Positions 44,560 through 57,942 of a DNA stretch of 64,000 nt are shown piece by piece; the first letter of the stretch is position 1; every line of letters starts with the position of its first letter. The position numbers and the translations under genes are program-made. The notes beneath the pieces were generated by a model. The model was not told the origin of the DNA. It did not search any database and worked only from the letters and a program-made list of their open reading frames with translations. The DNA comes from Temnothorax longispinosus (Eukaryota > Arthropoda > Insecta > Hymenoptera > Formicidae): the NCBI RefSeq assembly GCF_030848805.1, contig NC_092361.1:15087406-15151405 (forward strand), given 5' to 3'.

Positions 44560-47500
44560 TTATTTAGCGTATTTAGGAATGTTGTCCTCTACGGAGATAC
44601 TAAGTACCTCGTCATTCTCGTTTGTGCTGTCGAGGATTGACTGTACATAGGGATTCACGACAGCCGCCACAATTTTCTCTGAATGTGACGTCTTTGGTGT
44701 CACAGAACGTTTCGTTTCCGTATTAGACGACTCGCCTTCAGAGACACGTTCCAGTACATCCTTGTCCTCCGATCGTTTTTCTGAGTGACTACATCGCTCA
44801 ACTGGGTCAGTCTTAATTACGGGCGACGATTTCGCCAGACAAGTTGATCCAGAGGAAGAATCGTTGCTCATGTCTGTGTTCTCAGATTGGGTCTCCAAAC
44901 CATTATTATATGTACTTTCAGGAATGGTCTCGTACGTTGGTGGACTTTGCCTCTGAATCTGCTCGAGTTTTATTTCTTTCGGCAAAGACGATACTATTTC
45001 TAAAATTTCGCATTTTGAAGACTCGTCTGCATCAGATTCCATCTTATCGCATACTTCCTCCTCCTTGTCTTGACTAGCATCAAGTTGCACGTCCTGAGGC
45101 TGTAACTTAGTCGTTATAGATAAAATTTTTATCGATTTCTCGATGTCTGTTTCTGTATTTATCGTTTCTAAAATCTGTACGTCCGAAGATTGACTTATAT
45201 CTATAGACTGTATTTGAGAATGTAGTTCTTGTTGTTCACTCCCTTCGGTTTGAGTATTCTGTTGCGTCTCATTTGCGTTTGATGAATTTGCATCATCGAC
45301 TTTTTGCGTTTCTAGATCGTCAGTGGCGTCTCTTATCATATTCTCAATTATTTCATCAACGCTAAGTTCTGTTATAATAGACGAAGATGCTTTGAGACAC
45401 GGCTCAATCGAAGTACTTGCACTAGAAATTGTTTCATTTATGACGACATCCTTATTCGTTTCGGTTGCGCTGATATTCTCTCTCGCTCTTGAAGTACATT
45501 CAGCTAAAATTTCAGCTACAATTTCACAAGAGTCGTCTATGTTCTCTTTTATTTGTTGGGCTTCGCTAGATTTGGATTCTTCATTTATATCAGAATTTCC
45601 AATTCCATTAAACACTGCTTCATTAATTTTAAGCTTCTCCATTTGGTCAACACAATCCAGTTGAGCTATCTTACTCAAATTTGAAGTTTCTTCATCCTCA
45701 TTTACTTGTTGATTCTCGTGAAGCACTGTTTCTTGTTGTTTTTCATTTATTGGTTGACTCTCGTGAAGCACTGTTTCTTGCTGTTTTTCCGTATCAATAG
45801 CAGTGTTTTCAACTTCCGTTTCGGTTACTTCTTCCATTTTTGGAACGTTTTCGCATTCTGATAGAAGATCAATGACATTCGTCCCGTTTAGACTTAATCG
45901 AACCAGCATCGGGTCGTTTTCGTTGAGAGTCTCAAACTGGAACATCGTGGTTCCTTCAGCGGCGAGTTCCTTGAACTTATCGCAAGCTTGCTCACTCCAT
46001 GTAACAATGTCAGTCTCCAGCGTGCATCGTTTCGACAAAGTGGGAATATTTATGATGTCTTCCGGCAACACTCTCAGGTCTTCCGTAACTGCAGAATTGC
46101 CGTAATCCATGTATAAGACTTCCGCGCCCGTGCCCTCTTCACAAAGCGCAATTATCTTTGCCCTGTACCAATAACCGTCTTCGGGATATCGAGCAGCACA
46201 GACCGTTCCCTCGTCGAGGGTTTTCAACGTGAGGAAACTGTCCGCATCTCGCAGACGATCCGATATTACCTCCAGTTCGCTTATACTGCTCTCTGCTTGA
46301 ATCCAGAACTCGCTCGGGCTGTTAACGTAACTGACCATCACATTTGGCGAATTCAGTTGAGCTATCTTACTCAAATTTGAAGTTTCTTCATCCTCATTTA
46401 CTTGTTGATTCTCGTGAAGCACTGTTTCTTGTTGTTTTTCATTTATTTGTTGACTCTCATGAAGCACTGTTTCTTGTTTTTCCGTATCAATAGCAGTGTT
46501 TTCAACTTCCGCTTCGGTTACTTCTTCCATTTTTGGAACGTTTTCGCATTCTGATAGAAGATCAATAACATTCGTCCCGTTTAGACTTAATCGAACCAGC
46601 ATCGGGTCGTTTTCGTTGAGAGTCTCAAACTGGAACATCGTGGCTCCTTCAGCGGCGAGTTCCTTGAACTTATCGCAAGCTTGCTCACTCCATGTAACAA
46701 TGTCAGTCTCCAGCGTGCATCGTTTCGACAAAGTGGGAATATTTACGATATCTTCCGGCAACACTCTCAGGTCTTCCGTAACTGCAGAATTACCGTAATC
46801 CATGTATAAGACTTCCGCGCCCGTGCCCTCTTCACAAAGCGCAATTATCTTTGCCCTGTACCAATAACCGTCTTCAGGGTATCGAGCAGCACAGACCGTT
46901 CCCTGGTCGAGGGTTTTCAACGTGAGGAAACTGTCCGCATCTCGCAGACGATCCGACATTACCTCCAGTTCGTTTATACTGCTCTCTGCTTGAATCCAGA
47001 ACTCGCTCGGGCTGTTAACGTAACTGACCATCACATTTGGTGAATTCTCCTCACCGAGCGGCGGCAATCTCTCCTCGATAACCGGTGAAATTCGCTTGCA
47101 CATGCTACCAAGAATATCGGCGACATTCTGGCCGTCCAATGTCAGTTTCACCAATGATGTCTCTTGGTCTTTCAGAACATCTAGGAGGAAAATTGTCGCG
47201 CCTTCCGCGGCCAATTTGACGAACTCTTCGCGTGCCTGTTCCGACCATTCTTCGACTTGCGACGGCAGCTCCAAGCAGCATTTGCGCGATAAAGGCGGTA
47301 TATTCGCCACGTCTTCCGGAATGACACAAATCTCAGTGGATACCGCCGAGTTTCCATAGTCAATGTATATAACTTGCGTGCCATTCTCGTCGTGAGAGAT
47401 AACACGCGCTCTGTACCATTGTTCGTCTTCGGGATACTTGGCGACGCACAGTAAACCTTCTTTTATATCGTCGATCTTCGGGAACATGTCAGCGACCATA

Positions 47501-50500
47501 AATCTATCCGCCATTACTTCCAAGTCGGCAACAGATTTCTCCTCCTGAACCCAAAACTCGCTTGGCGAATTAATGTGGCACACGAAGGCGGAATGCGGAT
47601 CCAGTTCAAGATCGACTATCTCATCTACGGGCTCCTGCTCGGTACTAATTATGATAGCATGTTTCTCTTCAACTAACGTCTCGCTGACGCTCTTGTCGTT
47701 TATAAACAGTTCTACGCGTTTAGGCATGGTATCTGCTATTACAAGAGCCTGAAGACTTTCCGTTGATGTTACTAGATTCCTGAATCTTTCGCAAGTAGGC
47801 TCGCTCCAATCCTCCGTGTCTACGGGAATAACATCAAGTCGGCATTTCAATGCAAATGTTTCCAAGTTCTTCCAGGCGTTCGGCATCTGTCGAATGCTGC
47901 TCGGTTTGTTATTAATGACATCGGTATTGCCATAGTCTATGAATCGGACAGTCGTGATATCCTCATCCGCGTCTAATACCTCCGCGCGGTACCAGAGATC
48001 GTCAATTGAGTAAGAAGCAACGCATAAAGTGCCTTCTTCCGGTATACCGTCTATCGCCACAAAATCGATCACTTCTGCCTGAAGTTGTTCTTGTTTTTCA
48101 TCTAGAGACGCAATCTTGTCCATACATTGCAACCAGAACTGACTTGGAGAGTCCACGTGAGATACGCATACATCAAATTTGCCAGGTGTTGTCGTTTCGA
48201 TGTGTATCTCAGATGTCGGTTCACATGCCGTTTGTTCTATTTTCACTAGGTTCAACGAGCGGAATCTATCGCTGAGCTTTTCTTCATTTTCGATTAGATC
48301 GACGATCCACTTCTTGTGTACGTTGTAAAGTACAGCCGAGAAATCTTTATTCATTAAATGAGTTTGTAATATGTCCTTCTGTTCAGCCTCAGTGCCAATA
48401 AAAGATACAGATAACGATACATTTATGGCTAATTGATGGGGTTCATAAAATTGTGGTTCCAAAATCATAATCGAGTCTAGAGCAACTTCCTCAGTGTTGC
48501 CGTAGTCAATGTAATTAACATAGGCCATTGTTTCGGTGAGACTAACGATTCTTCCTCTGTACCATTGACCGTCGTCTGAATATTTCGTCGCGCATAATAG
48601 ATGTACCTCTGGCTCGAGTCTTTGACCAGAATTAGTGTAATACTGTTGAAGATCTTCCGACAGTTTAGTCTCAATATCCACGTCCGAATACCGTTGCAAC
48701 CAGATATTGGTAGAATGATCCGCATACGACACCGAGACCTTGTGAGTTGAACTTAGAATAGGCATCGGACATACGGGTGGTATCTTCTCCTCAGTATTCG
48801 TTATCCCATTGCCGGATAGATCGTACAATTTTACGATAAGTCTATACGAACAAAAGATGGTAATATCCAAGAAAATGTTAATATTTATTTGAAGCTTACT
48901 TATATATTTGTAACTGCAGCGTAAAATTTATACAAACCTGCTATTATTAACTTCTTCCACATAGACTAACACTTCTTTGCCTTCAAGTTCCTTCAATTGT
49001 TTATCTACGTCGGACGACGCTGGCACATCTTGTAGGGAGCATTCCAACGCTTGGTTCTGCATGACTGCGAGCTCTCCAGGTAGAGCTAAAGCCTAGATCA
49101 TTAGATTGTCATATTAATAATGGGAATTAATAAATATCAAAACTGTAAGTTTCTTATTTATATATATTCATAATTTACTTATAATTTCAACAGTTTCAAT
49201 ATGACAATTTCGTATTGCAACATGGATGTATGGCATTAACTCGCATCGTGGAAGCAATAAAACCTGTAGAAGTTTTTGTAAATATCTGTCTATGTACACT
49301 CACATCATTCAGGATTTCGTCGTATGTCCCGGTATCAATGAATTTTACATCAAACCCGACGGACCGTGTACAGTTAATCACTACAGCTCGCTTCCATGTT
49401 CCATTTGTATTGACTAAACAACCCGCGCCAAGACACAACTCGCGGGTTGATAATCGCGGCATCACCTGATATTAACTTCTTATCAATAAGATTCGCTTGA
49501 GTTCATGCGAACGATCGTTAGGCTGAATGAGAAGGTACAAGTTCTTTTCAATGTTAAGTTATTGTTATTTTAGGAAATTTGAACATCATGATGAAACATT
49601 CATTATGATACTGTTACAATCAATTCTTAATTATTTATCTGTTAATACCATACATCGTGCAATGATATTTAAGACATTTTATTTTATGGAGTCGAAATTA
49701 TAAATATTACTAGTTTCAGGAAGTACGATTCGATTCATTCAGGAATCTTGGGCTAGATATAATAAATTTTGTTATAGGATGAACCAGATTCATGATGTTA
49801 GTCATTTGTGTTAACAATATATTAAATTTTTAAATACATGAATAAAATTCTTTTCCATCACTGTAATATATTATATTTAAGAATCAAAGTTCAAAAAATA
49901 ATGAGTAATTTCTAATTTGTTTAATTTTCGAATCTTAGAATTTGTTTAATCATTTAAGAAATTGAAGAAATTTATAAATATATGGATTTTGTTGTAATTA
50001 TTAAATAATGATATCATAGCTTGTGAATAAGACAAGTCGTTAGTTCATGGTTGTTAGAAAAAGAGAAGTTACTTTTCTAATTTTCCATAAAGTTTATGAG
50101 CAATATTATATGACAGAATATGATTCGTGGCTGAAATGCATTTGTACTAAATAATACCTTTGTATCTTTATTAGCCATGTATTGATCAGCAATGCTTTCA
50201 CATTTTGAAGCAGATGGAAGCTGAACATAAAACTGGGTTGTATTTTTTACATTAGAAACTCTCGTTTTGAGAGTTTGACCATTCAAGAGGCTTATGTCCA
50301 CTCTTTCTCTAACATTGAGTTCTTTTACTTCTGTATCATGTGTTTCTGCAGCTAAAATATAAAAAATACAATGTTTAAGTGTCAAATGATCTGGCATTTA
50401 ACATATGAAATGTATAACTGGAGGGGTAAAAACCAGTGGTGTATGTCAAATTTTTAAAAATATTTTTTCGTGTGCATAGACGCGAAAAAACATTTAAAAA

Positions 50501-53500
50501 AATTTGACTTACACGACTATGGCTACGGTCAACGTGACGCTACAAATGCTTTGGAGCGTTCTTCTTCTTTCTTTCTTCATTGAAAGAAAAGAGAAAAGGA
50601 ATGCTTCGAAGCATTTGTAGCGTCACGTTGACCGTAGCCTATGACTTTTACCCCTCCAACTATTGTTATAAATGTGCATCGGAATATAAATAAATTTTGA
50701 AATAATTCTTACCACTGATTGTTTCAATCGAAGGTTTTGTAGTGAAGGCTGCAAGATTTTTTTGGACCAAAATATTACTCACATCTTGCCCATCATGGTT
50801 TAATGAAATTATATATTGATCGTCATTAAAATTATGGAATATGCATTTGTATTTATCAGCACTGAAGCAATTATCGAGCGCGTTACTATCCACTTCAGAC
50901 CAATTCGAGTTTCTATTATTAAGTACGATATCTTTTAAGGAACACTGCACTGCTAATCTAAACAGATGCATAAATTTTTTCACAACAGAATAGATATTAT
51001 ATTGATCTACAATTGTGCAATTTCCAAAATCTATGTACTAAACTACGTATGCATCCTTCCGCGTATCAATATTCACAACTTCCGCTCGATAAAGAGCTCT
51101 ATCTTCAGAAAATATAGCTATAACTGCTGAACCAATCTAAAAAAAAGTTACACTTTTATTAACTCGATCACAGTATTATTTTTCACGTATACAGATTATA
51201 AATTTGTTTTTAGAATAAAAATAGTAATCTTGATAGAACAGACTAATTGTAAGTATCATAAGACCAATGATTACCTGTAATTTATGTGTCACGGGTTTTC
51301 TACCAGCATACGTTTTTTGTATCTCGCTCATCATTGTTATAAATTCTGTTTCTTTAGATAATAGCTGACAATATAACTTATTAGGATTTATAAACCATGT
51401 CACGACTACATCCTGCTTAGATTCAGGATCGTATGAAATCGTTTCCCATTTTGAATCAAGAGGAGCGTAATCTGTAGTTGTTCTACTCTCTGTCATGGTT
51501 TCAAACGTTCTTTTACTCGTTGCAGCAGCTTGTTTCACTTTTGTTAAATCTGCGATTGTGCAAAACTCCTCATTTATAGAATTGGTGTTCAGTACACCAT
51601 CAACAAGTTCACACAACAGTACATCATATATTCCGTTTTCCTCAGAAACAAACTCCACTTGTAAAGATTTCCCTTCGGCCTTCTCCAAGAAAATTGCATG
51701 TTGCTCATCGCTCGTATTTGTCAATCCAAGTAGTTTGCAATGTACCGCTTGCATCGGCAGTTTTAGAAATTCTTCTAAAATGACTTTAATATTCATTAAG
51801 TCGACCGACTCTGTGTTTCCATAGTCGACAAATTCCACAATCGCACTGTTTCCTTCTACAGATTTGATTATTGCTCTGTACCATTTAAGATCATCTGAGT
51901 ATTGAGCGATACAATATGTACCACTTTGTATTTTGGAAGCTTGCATTATTTCTCCACCGTTCTCGTAAGTTGCAGCAATACTTTCCATGATAGAATCTAA
52001 TTCCAAACAATCGGGATTTAACTGAACAAAAAAGTCCAATGGATCGTTAATAAATACCACTTCACAATTCTTCACGGAATTGAGAGTGATATCGATTTTC
52101 ATTAATGAAAGTTGGGATTTTCCATCAGCAGTATTATTGTTTGATAGCTCTTTGTTAGCGTCATTTGTACCCCATGATTCACCATCAATTGTCTGAAAAC
52201 ACACATATACACATATGTGATATTTTATAAAATGTTGGAATCTATCAAACGTACAAATATATAATTCATATTTTATAATTGATCTTTTCCTACCGGATCA
52301 TAAACATTATTTGTATTATCCTCTTTATTTCTGAATTTATTGCCGCCATCATAATCACCTAGATTTAACAAAATGTATCATAAAATCACATTTGCATATT
52401 ATTTATACATTATACATCAAGTAATATGTTTATAAGTACTAAATACCGTTAAATTTCTCATTTCTATAATTAGCCTTATAAGGCGTAGCTTTTCTGTCAT
52501 TCCAATTCGTAGTTTGAAACCTGCCCGACGTTCCACCGTCGCGGCTTCCTCCTCGGCTATCGTTAAAACCATCACGTTTAAAACCACCTTTCCTCCGTCT
52601 ATCATTATCTTTGGACGAAGTATCAGAATCTTTGTCGCTATTTGCCTTATCAGACGAATTGTTACGGTATCTCCTTTCATTTCCATTATCGCGAGGGAAT
52701 CTATTTCCATTATCGCGAGGAAATCTATTACTTCTGTTAGATCCATTTGCATCACCTTCATCGTATTTATTATACGATTTATCTCTGTTGAATCTATTGT
52801 TTGCTGCTTTGTCCTTAATAAACCGATCATTCTGTGAACCGTCACGTTGGGAATAATTGCCGGTTCTTTCACGTTTGTTGTCGTATTGTTTTTCTTGAGA
52901 CCATTCCCCTTTCCAAGTACTTGATTTATTGTCTTGGAAGGGCCTAGTATTTTGATTACGATTCCAAGAATCCACGTTACTTTTTTTGCCATACTTGTCT
53001 TTATCTTCACTGTAAAAGAAATAGCTGTATTAAAATAATTTTATATGAATACAACACATAAGGGAAAAAGCAATAATGCAATATTAGGGAAAATTATTCA
53101 ATTATAAAATTTATACAAAGAGAATTCATTAAAAATTAAAATAAATTAAAGTAAAATTTAAACGTAAACTTAATATGAAATCATAAAATGCTAATACTTC
53201 TCAACATAAATAGAAATATAATTTACGTTGAACACAATTTTATCTAACTAAAATGTATATGTTATATTCTTGGATTTTTATGAGACCTGTGATGCGATAA
53301 ATTGCATTTTATACAATGTCATTATGAGTTGAGTGATGATGAATATATCACATAATTCGTTAAGAAACATTTGCTTTAACTTAATTTTATATACAATATT
53401 AACAATAGCCAGGTTTCAGACCAAAATTACTATCGATTTATTACCTCTGGAATTCATTCATCGTCTTTACAGGATGCTGAACTTCCTCGTTTCGCGAGCT

Positions 53501-55701
53501 TGTCGTAGAATTTTCGGTTTTATCGCAGAACAAATTGTTCAATAATTGAGGATGAACGCTCCTCATTGTGTCAAATTCGAATAAATCGACTAATAGGCCA
53601 TTGGGTTGTGCAGCAACTACTTTCATATAAAAACGTTTCTCGAGCGTCAATCTTTCGAAATGATTAGAAACCTCCTGGTCTAGTGAAAGCACCTCATAGC
53701 CATTCAATGCACACTTTATAGCTTGTGCTGGCAATTTCGTTACTAAATCATCATGAATAGTGCGAAGTGATATAACAGGTAACACTTCTTCGTTTCCATA
53801 ATCAACATATACTACTTTAACTTTGTCTCCAACAATACCAAGAATTTGTGCACGATACCTAAAAAAAAAAGATAAACATTTATTTTATAATTACTAACCC
53901 AGAGAATAACGATAGCAGAGAACGTTAAGCTATTTCAAACTTACCATGATGAATCGTATAGAGCGGCGCAGGGTAATCCTGCTTTCAGTTGCGCTATATT
54001 TAAAGTAGATGCAGTTTTAGCATACTGCGCCAAGCCAGCCATTATTGACTCAAGGGACTTCACTCCACTGTCAAGTTGTACATAGAATTTTTTGCACGAC
54101 TCTACATAAGAGACGTGCACAACTTCCTGGAAATCTTTAGCCAATTGTCGTAATTGTGGGTAGGAATATGTTATAGGTATCATTGCGGCTGGTGTTGGGA
54201 ATCCTTTTTTTAGCATATCCTTCACGTTAACACCATTGTCGTACAAGTCACCGTACTGAATCAACGGCGGCCCTTCCGGCGGACGGACGTGCAGAATAAG
54301 TAATCTTCTGTACACCAGGTCCTTAAAAAACTCTTTCATCTCCTGCGAGATACTCAGTTCTTTTAAGCCGCTTAATGTGAATCGAATGGAAAGCACCTTA
54401 GGATTAATATATTCAGGTGGCAATTGGAAAATGTCTGTATACGGCAAAACTTCCGTATGGCCAAAATCAACGTAATACAATTTGCATTTATGCTCCATCA
54501 CAGACATTACAACTGCCCGGCATAGCACTCGGTCTCCCGAAGTGTCCTTGTAGCGTCCCAAGCAAACCGATCCCGGCAACGGTGGTTCTTGCAACGATTG
54601 CTTTGGATGGTTGTTTATATCGTTCATAAGACGAGTCAGTATAGCCCTCGTGCTCTCAACTTGTACGGAAAATTTTTGCGGGCCGTCTTCTACGTGAGAT
54701 ATCAACACTTCGTGACTCGAGCCCACGTCTAATACTCGCGATTTAAACACGAGCGCTTCTTGAACAGGCGGTGGTGGTGGATGCTGCGTTGCCGGCGGAT
54801 GCTGCAGTATCGGTTGAACAGCGTGTTTGTGTTGTACATCGGGAGAAAAAGTCTTATGGTATAACCCTTGTTGCATATTGACATTATGATTCACATTTGG
54901 GCTTTGCATCATTGGCATTGTTGCAAAGTTATTCATATTGCCCTTGTTTTGTTGCTGATATGGCGGCATTTGTTGAAGTATTCGATTTTGCACCGAATGC
55001 TTTGGCCTAAATAAAAAATTAAGTAATACAGTATGATAAAAACAGTTTAAAAAAAATCTATCATTAAATTTAAAAAATCAATTATAAAATTTGTCATACC
55101 TGAACATATCCTGCAAAGTGGCTGGTAAAGCCATACGTTCCTTCACCAGCAGCTCGCCGAAGTCTTCGTTGTTGTACCACAGCTTAATCAGGCAACGATT
55201 ATTCATCATCTGTATCAACGCTCTGAATTCGTTATAACACAGAATCTTTCTAATTCCGTCGACCGTTCTATTTTCCCAAACACCATTTACAGGTAATACA
55301 TTGAGCAATGTAAATTCAGCCGCCATTGGTGGATAAGCCTTCAAAGGATCCGATCCACGTATATTGTCCAACAAATGGATCTCGCTTGGCGGTAGAACCT
55401 CTATGTTGCCGTAGTCAATAAATTGCACGACAATCATGCCATCGGGACGCACGCTGAGTATCTTCGCCCGATAGAAGCCCTCGGTTTGAAATCTGGCGCA
55501 GCACAACGTGCCGACAATCAGTCTATTCCCTTTGGAAGGGCAGCCATATCCCTGATTGAACTGTTCCACCAGAGGATATATGTAATGCTCTATGGCGGTA
55601 GCAGCCTGCTTGTCCATCTGGCCCCATATCTTCAGGTATATGTCGTCAGATTCCACGTGAGTGACGAAAACGACGACCTCGGAGGACGGTTGCTGGGTCA
55701 T
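44560..55701 (-). CDS. tud: Tudor (multi-Tudor-domain germ-granule scaffold)
   Basis: Eleven exons: 55701-55100, 55006-53945, 53858-53445, 53009-52447, 52358-52294, 52192-51275, 51136-50713, 50351-50158, 49465-49304, 49092-48938, 48841-44560; about 2,946 codons with consistent phases. About 11 Tudor modules are visible by their D-Y-G-N strand: VVQFIDYGN, LYYVDFGH, VVYVDYGN, VEFVDYGN, YIDFGN, a degenerate KFIDTG, NYIDYGN, RFIDYGN, IYIDYGN and two copies of LYMDYGN. Tudor domains bind symmetric dimethyl-arginine on Piwi proteins (family knowledge). Exon 4 is an Asn/Arg/Asp-rich linker with RFPRDNGN repeated twice. The last exon has a roughly 98% identical module duplication and an acidic tail. 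TAG at 51040-51038 (codon about 1241) interrupts domain 5, where Gln would be expected. Confidence 0.93.
45658..46353 (-). repeat. Tandem duplication unit 1 in the last tudor exon
   Basis: A 696-bp unit encodes one full Tudor module plus a Gln/Glu-rich linker (ETVLHESQ/ETVLHENQ repeats). It is followed directly by a 693-bp second copy, with only about a dozen base differences noticed by eye and one codon length difference. Confidence 0.9.
46354..47046 (-). repeat. Tandem duplication unit 2 in the last tudor exon
   Basis: This is the second copy of the Tudor-module unit, in frame and in the same orientation. It lacks one Gln codon relative to the neighbour and is otherwise nearly identical. 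Most differences are synonymous or conservative. Confidence 0.9.
50421..50660. mobile_element. Fold-back element in a tudor intron
   Basis: The outer ends GGAGGGGTAAAA and TTTTACCCCTCC are inverted. Inside are two side-by-side hairpins: GTCAAATTTTTAAAAATATT with its inverse, and GGCTACGGTCAACGTGACGC plus TACAAATGC with its inverse around a CTTTCTTT-rich loop. It lies wholly within the intron between exons 7 and 8. Confidence 0.8.
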
Positions 55702-56530
55702 GGTGCTGGCTCGCCCCGACCACGTTTCTTTTTTATTTTTCTTTTAGGTCAAACAGTTTCTTATGCGCGTCACACACAGTTCTGGCGTTTCTCGCATCCG
55801 TCTGGATCGCTCCTGCAACGTGACACCGTTAGTATACGACAGTATACGAAGAACCGTAATCTCGTCCCTCGCAGCGCGAGGGGGAAACGTTTCGAGATAC
55901 CGCGGATATTGGGTTACGTGCCGTGCCGATTATGCAGAGGCAGAGGCGCGATCGGAAAGCGGCGCGGCGGCCGCGTGCTCCCCGCCTCGTTTCGGACTGA
56001 TGAATCTCGAATGACTCGAATCGCCGGCAACTCGATGCAATTTCCCGATCGTCCCCCGCTCGCCACGACAGTCACGTCACATTCCAGCGCTATCCGATTC
56101 GCGTCCGCGTCCTTTTTACGTCTTCCAAATAATTCGCGTTCCACCTCACTTAGCGGATTTAGCCTCTCTCTCTCTCTTCCTCTCCCACCCGTTCTCGCTG
56201 CCGAGACGCCGAAAGCCGCGCGACGCGCGACACGATCGTCCGAAACAATCAATCGTCCGACGTGCCCTTGTTGTCGACCCTTTATTATGCAGAGATAAAC
56301 GCGTTGTGTGTACAACGCACGCAACGCACACTCCGAACACGTAACTTCTGACGAGGGGAAAAAAAAGTCCGCGAGCGATTGGGACGTGAAAATGTTCGGA
56401 TGTTTGCACGGTTAGTTACCTGAAAGGCTCGATGTATTCTCTCGCGCCTCTTTTCGTCAATCTCGATATTCTTGATCACCAAGTCACCAATAATGCGCTT
56501 CAAGCCACGCTTCGAAAAACGCACCACTTT
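55702..56530 (-). promoter_or_regulatory. tudor 5' UTR and promoter
   Basis: CpG-rich sequence upstream of the tudor ATG. A plausible untranslated first exon ends with CAG|GTAACT at 56420, and an acceptor TTGCAG lies before about 55812 for the exon carrying the ATG. The open frame in that leader lacks an ATG, so I treat it as non-coding. Confidence 0.45.
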
Positions 56531-57942
56531 TGGCGCTTATCGCTTATCCTTTGTTTTACGTGACATCCTACGACGATTCCTCTAATTATTTTCTACGTAT
56601 CGGGAGGGCGCTAAATTCAAATTCAGTTCAAACGATTAATATATCAAATATACGATAATATAATAATGCAATGTATATATTAATACAATAATATAATATG
56701 TATAATATAATAACAGATATCAATATTTTTATTAAAAATACAGAATAACAGATTCTTCGCGAATAAAATTTTCGGATGAAAATATTCCAAAGAAAATTCT
56801 TGAAAAGCATAAGATAATAAAAGGCAACCTTGTATTTCGAACAGTAGTTCGTCGACTTTTCCTTCTATTTCTCTGCCACTGTTTCGATATCTTAATATTG
56901 TAGAATTCCGCAATTGTCGCAATTCGTTAATAATATAGGTCTGTTCGTTTTAGTTGAACTTCTTGCACGGTTCGTCTTTTCTCTTTTTTTCTCTAACGTG
57001 AGAAGAAAAAGAGGAAAGATGAGCCGTGCAAGAAATTCAGTTAAAATGAACAGACCTATCGCGAATTATTTTTAAAAATATCTTTACATTATTAATCCAT
57101 TTATGTTCAAATATATCTTGTATGTATTAAAATAAATATTCTTATAGGGATCTTTTTATTATGAGTTTGTATTTTATTTGAAGAACAAGTTATAAAACTG
57201 CCGAGAAAAAATGCATCTTTTATTTCTATAGAAGAGGATAGAGTGTAATACAAGAGAAGAAGATAATTCGACATTTCTAAATATCGAAGAGATATTACAG
57301 ATTTTATTCGAAACTAGCGATTATCGATTAGCGAGTATTGCACTCGGTTTTCTTAATAATTGTTTTTTTTTCATTATATTCTCTTTTTACGCGCCTTTCT
57401 AAGGCATGAACACATTTTTATTAGAAACTTTAATACATTTTAGAATAGCTATAGTATATTTATCTTATTTAATACGACTAATTGTTGTCACAGCAGCTTT
57501 ATATTACTGCTATACGACACAGTAATTCTCAAAGTTAGACTTTTAAGTACATTATTCATCAACAAGTAGTTATTTTGTAAATTGTAAATCTGTTTTTCGC
57601 AAACTCTCGTTATCTTCGATGACAACTTGGTTGATATTTTTCTCATCTTGATTATATGACGTTAAACAGTTATTAAAAGCAGAAAAAGAAGACTTATTAA
57701 ATTAAGATACTTAACTCGAGATACTTAATTGTATATCAATTTCCGTACGTTGTAGTTGAGCAATCCAGTTTGCTAGATCACTAAAGTTTATACATTGATG
57801 CACTTCTAGCAAACGCGATGTGTATTTGTATAGAATACTATCTTATTGAGCTGAATAACGATACGAAGAGCTTGGAAAAGAATTGGAGATTCCGAAATAA
57901 GATTATCGCGATTTGTGACGAATACGGATTCGATATTTGTAG
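56531..57942. other. AT-rich spacer between tudor and RNF146
   Basis: It contains one fold-back (56937-57057) and, at the right, the presumed RNF146 3' UTR. No gene is supported. Confidence 0.45.
56937..57057. mobile_element. Fold-back of the GGTCTGTTC family
   Basis: AGGTCTGTTCGTTTTAGTTG and AACTTCTTGCACGG are inverted as CCGTGCAAGAAATT and CAGTTAAAATGAACAGACCT. The flanking TA dinucleotide is present on both sides. Confidence 0.85.

Noticed and set aside
45803..47359. Repeated plus-strand open frames with similar protein sequence (about 100 aa each)
   Set aside because: They are antisense shadows of the duplicated Tudor modules, lack splice or start context, and repeat only because the sense exon is duplicated.
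56285..56527. 80-codon minus-strand frame upstream of tudor
   Set aside because: No ATG (begins at GTG) and it ends in a good splice donor; better explained as a tudor leader exon.
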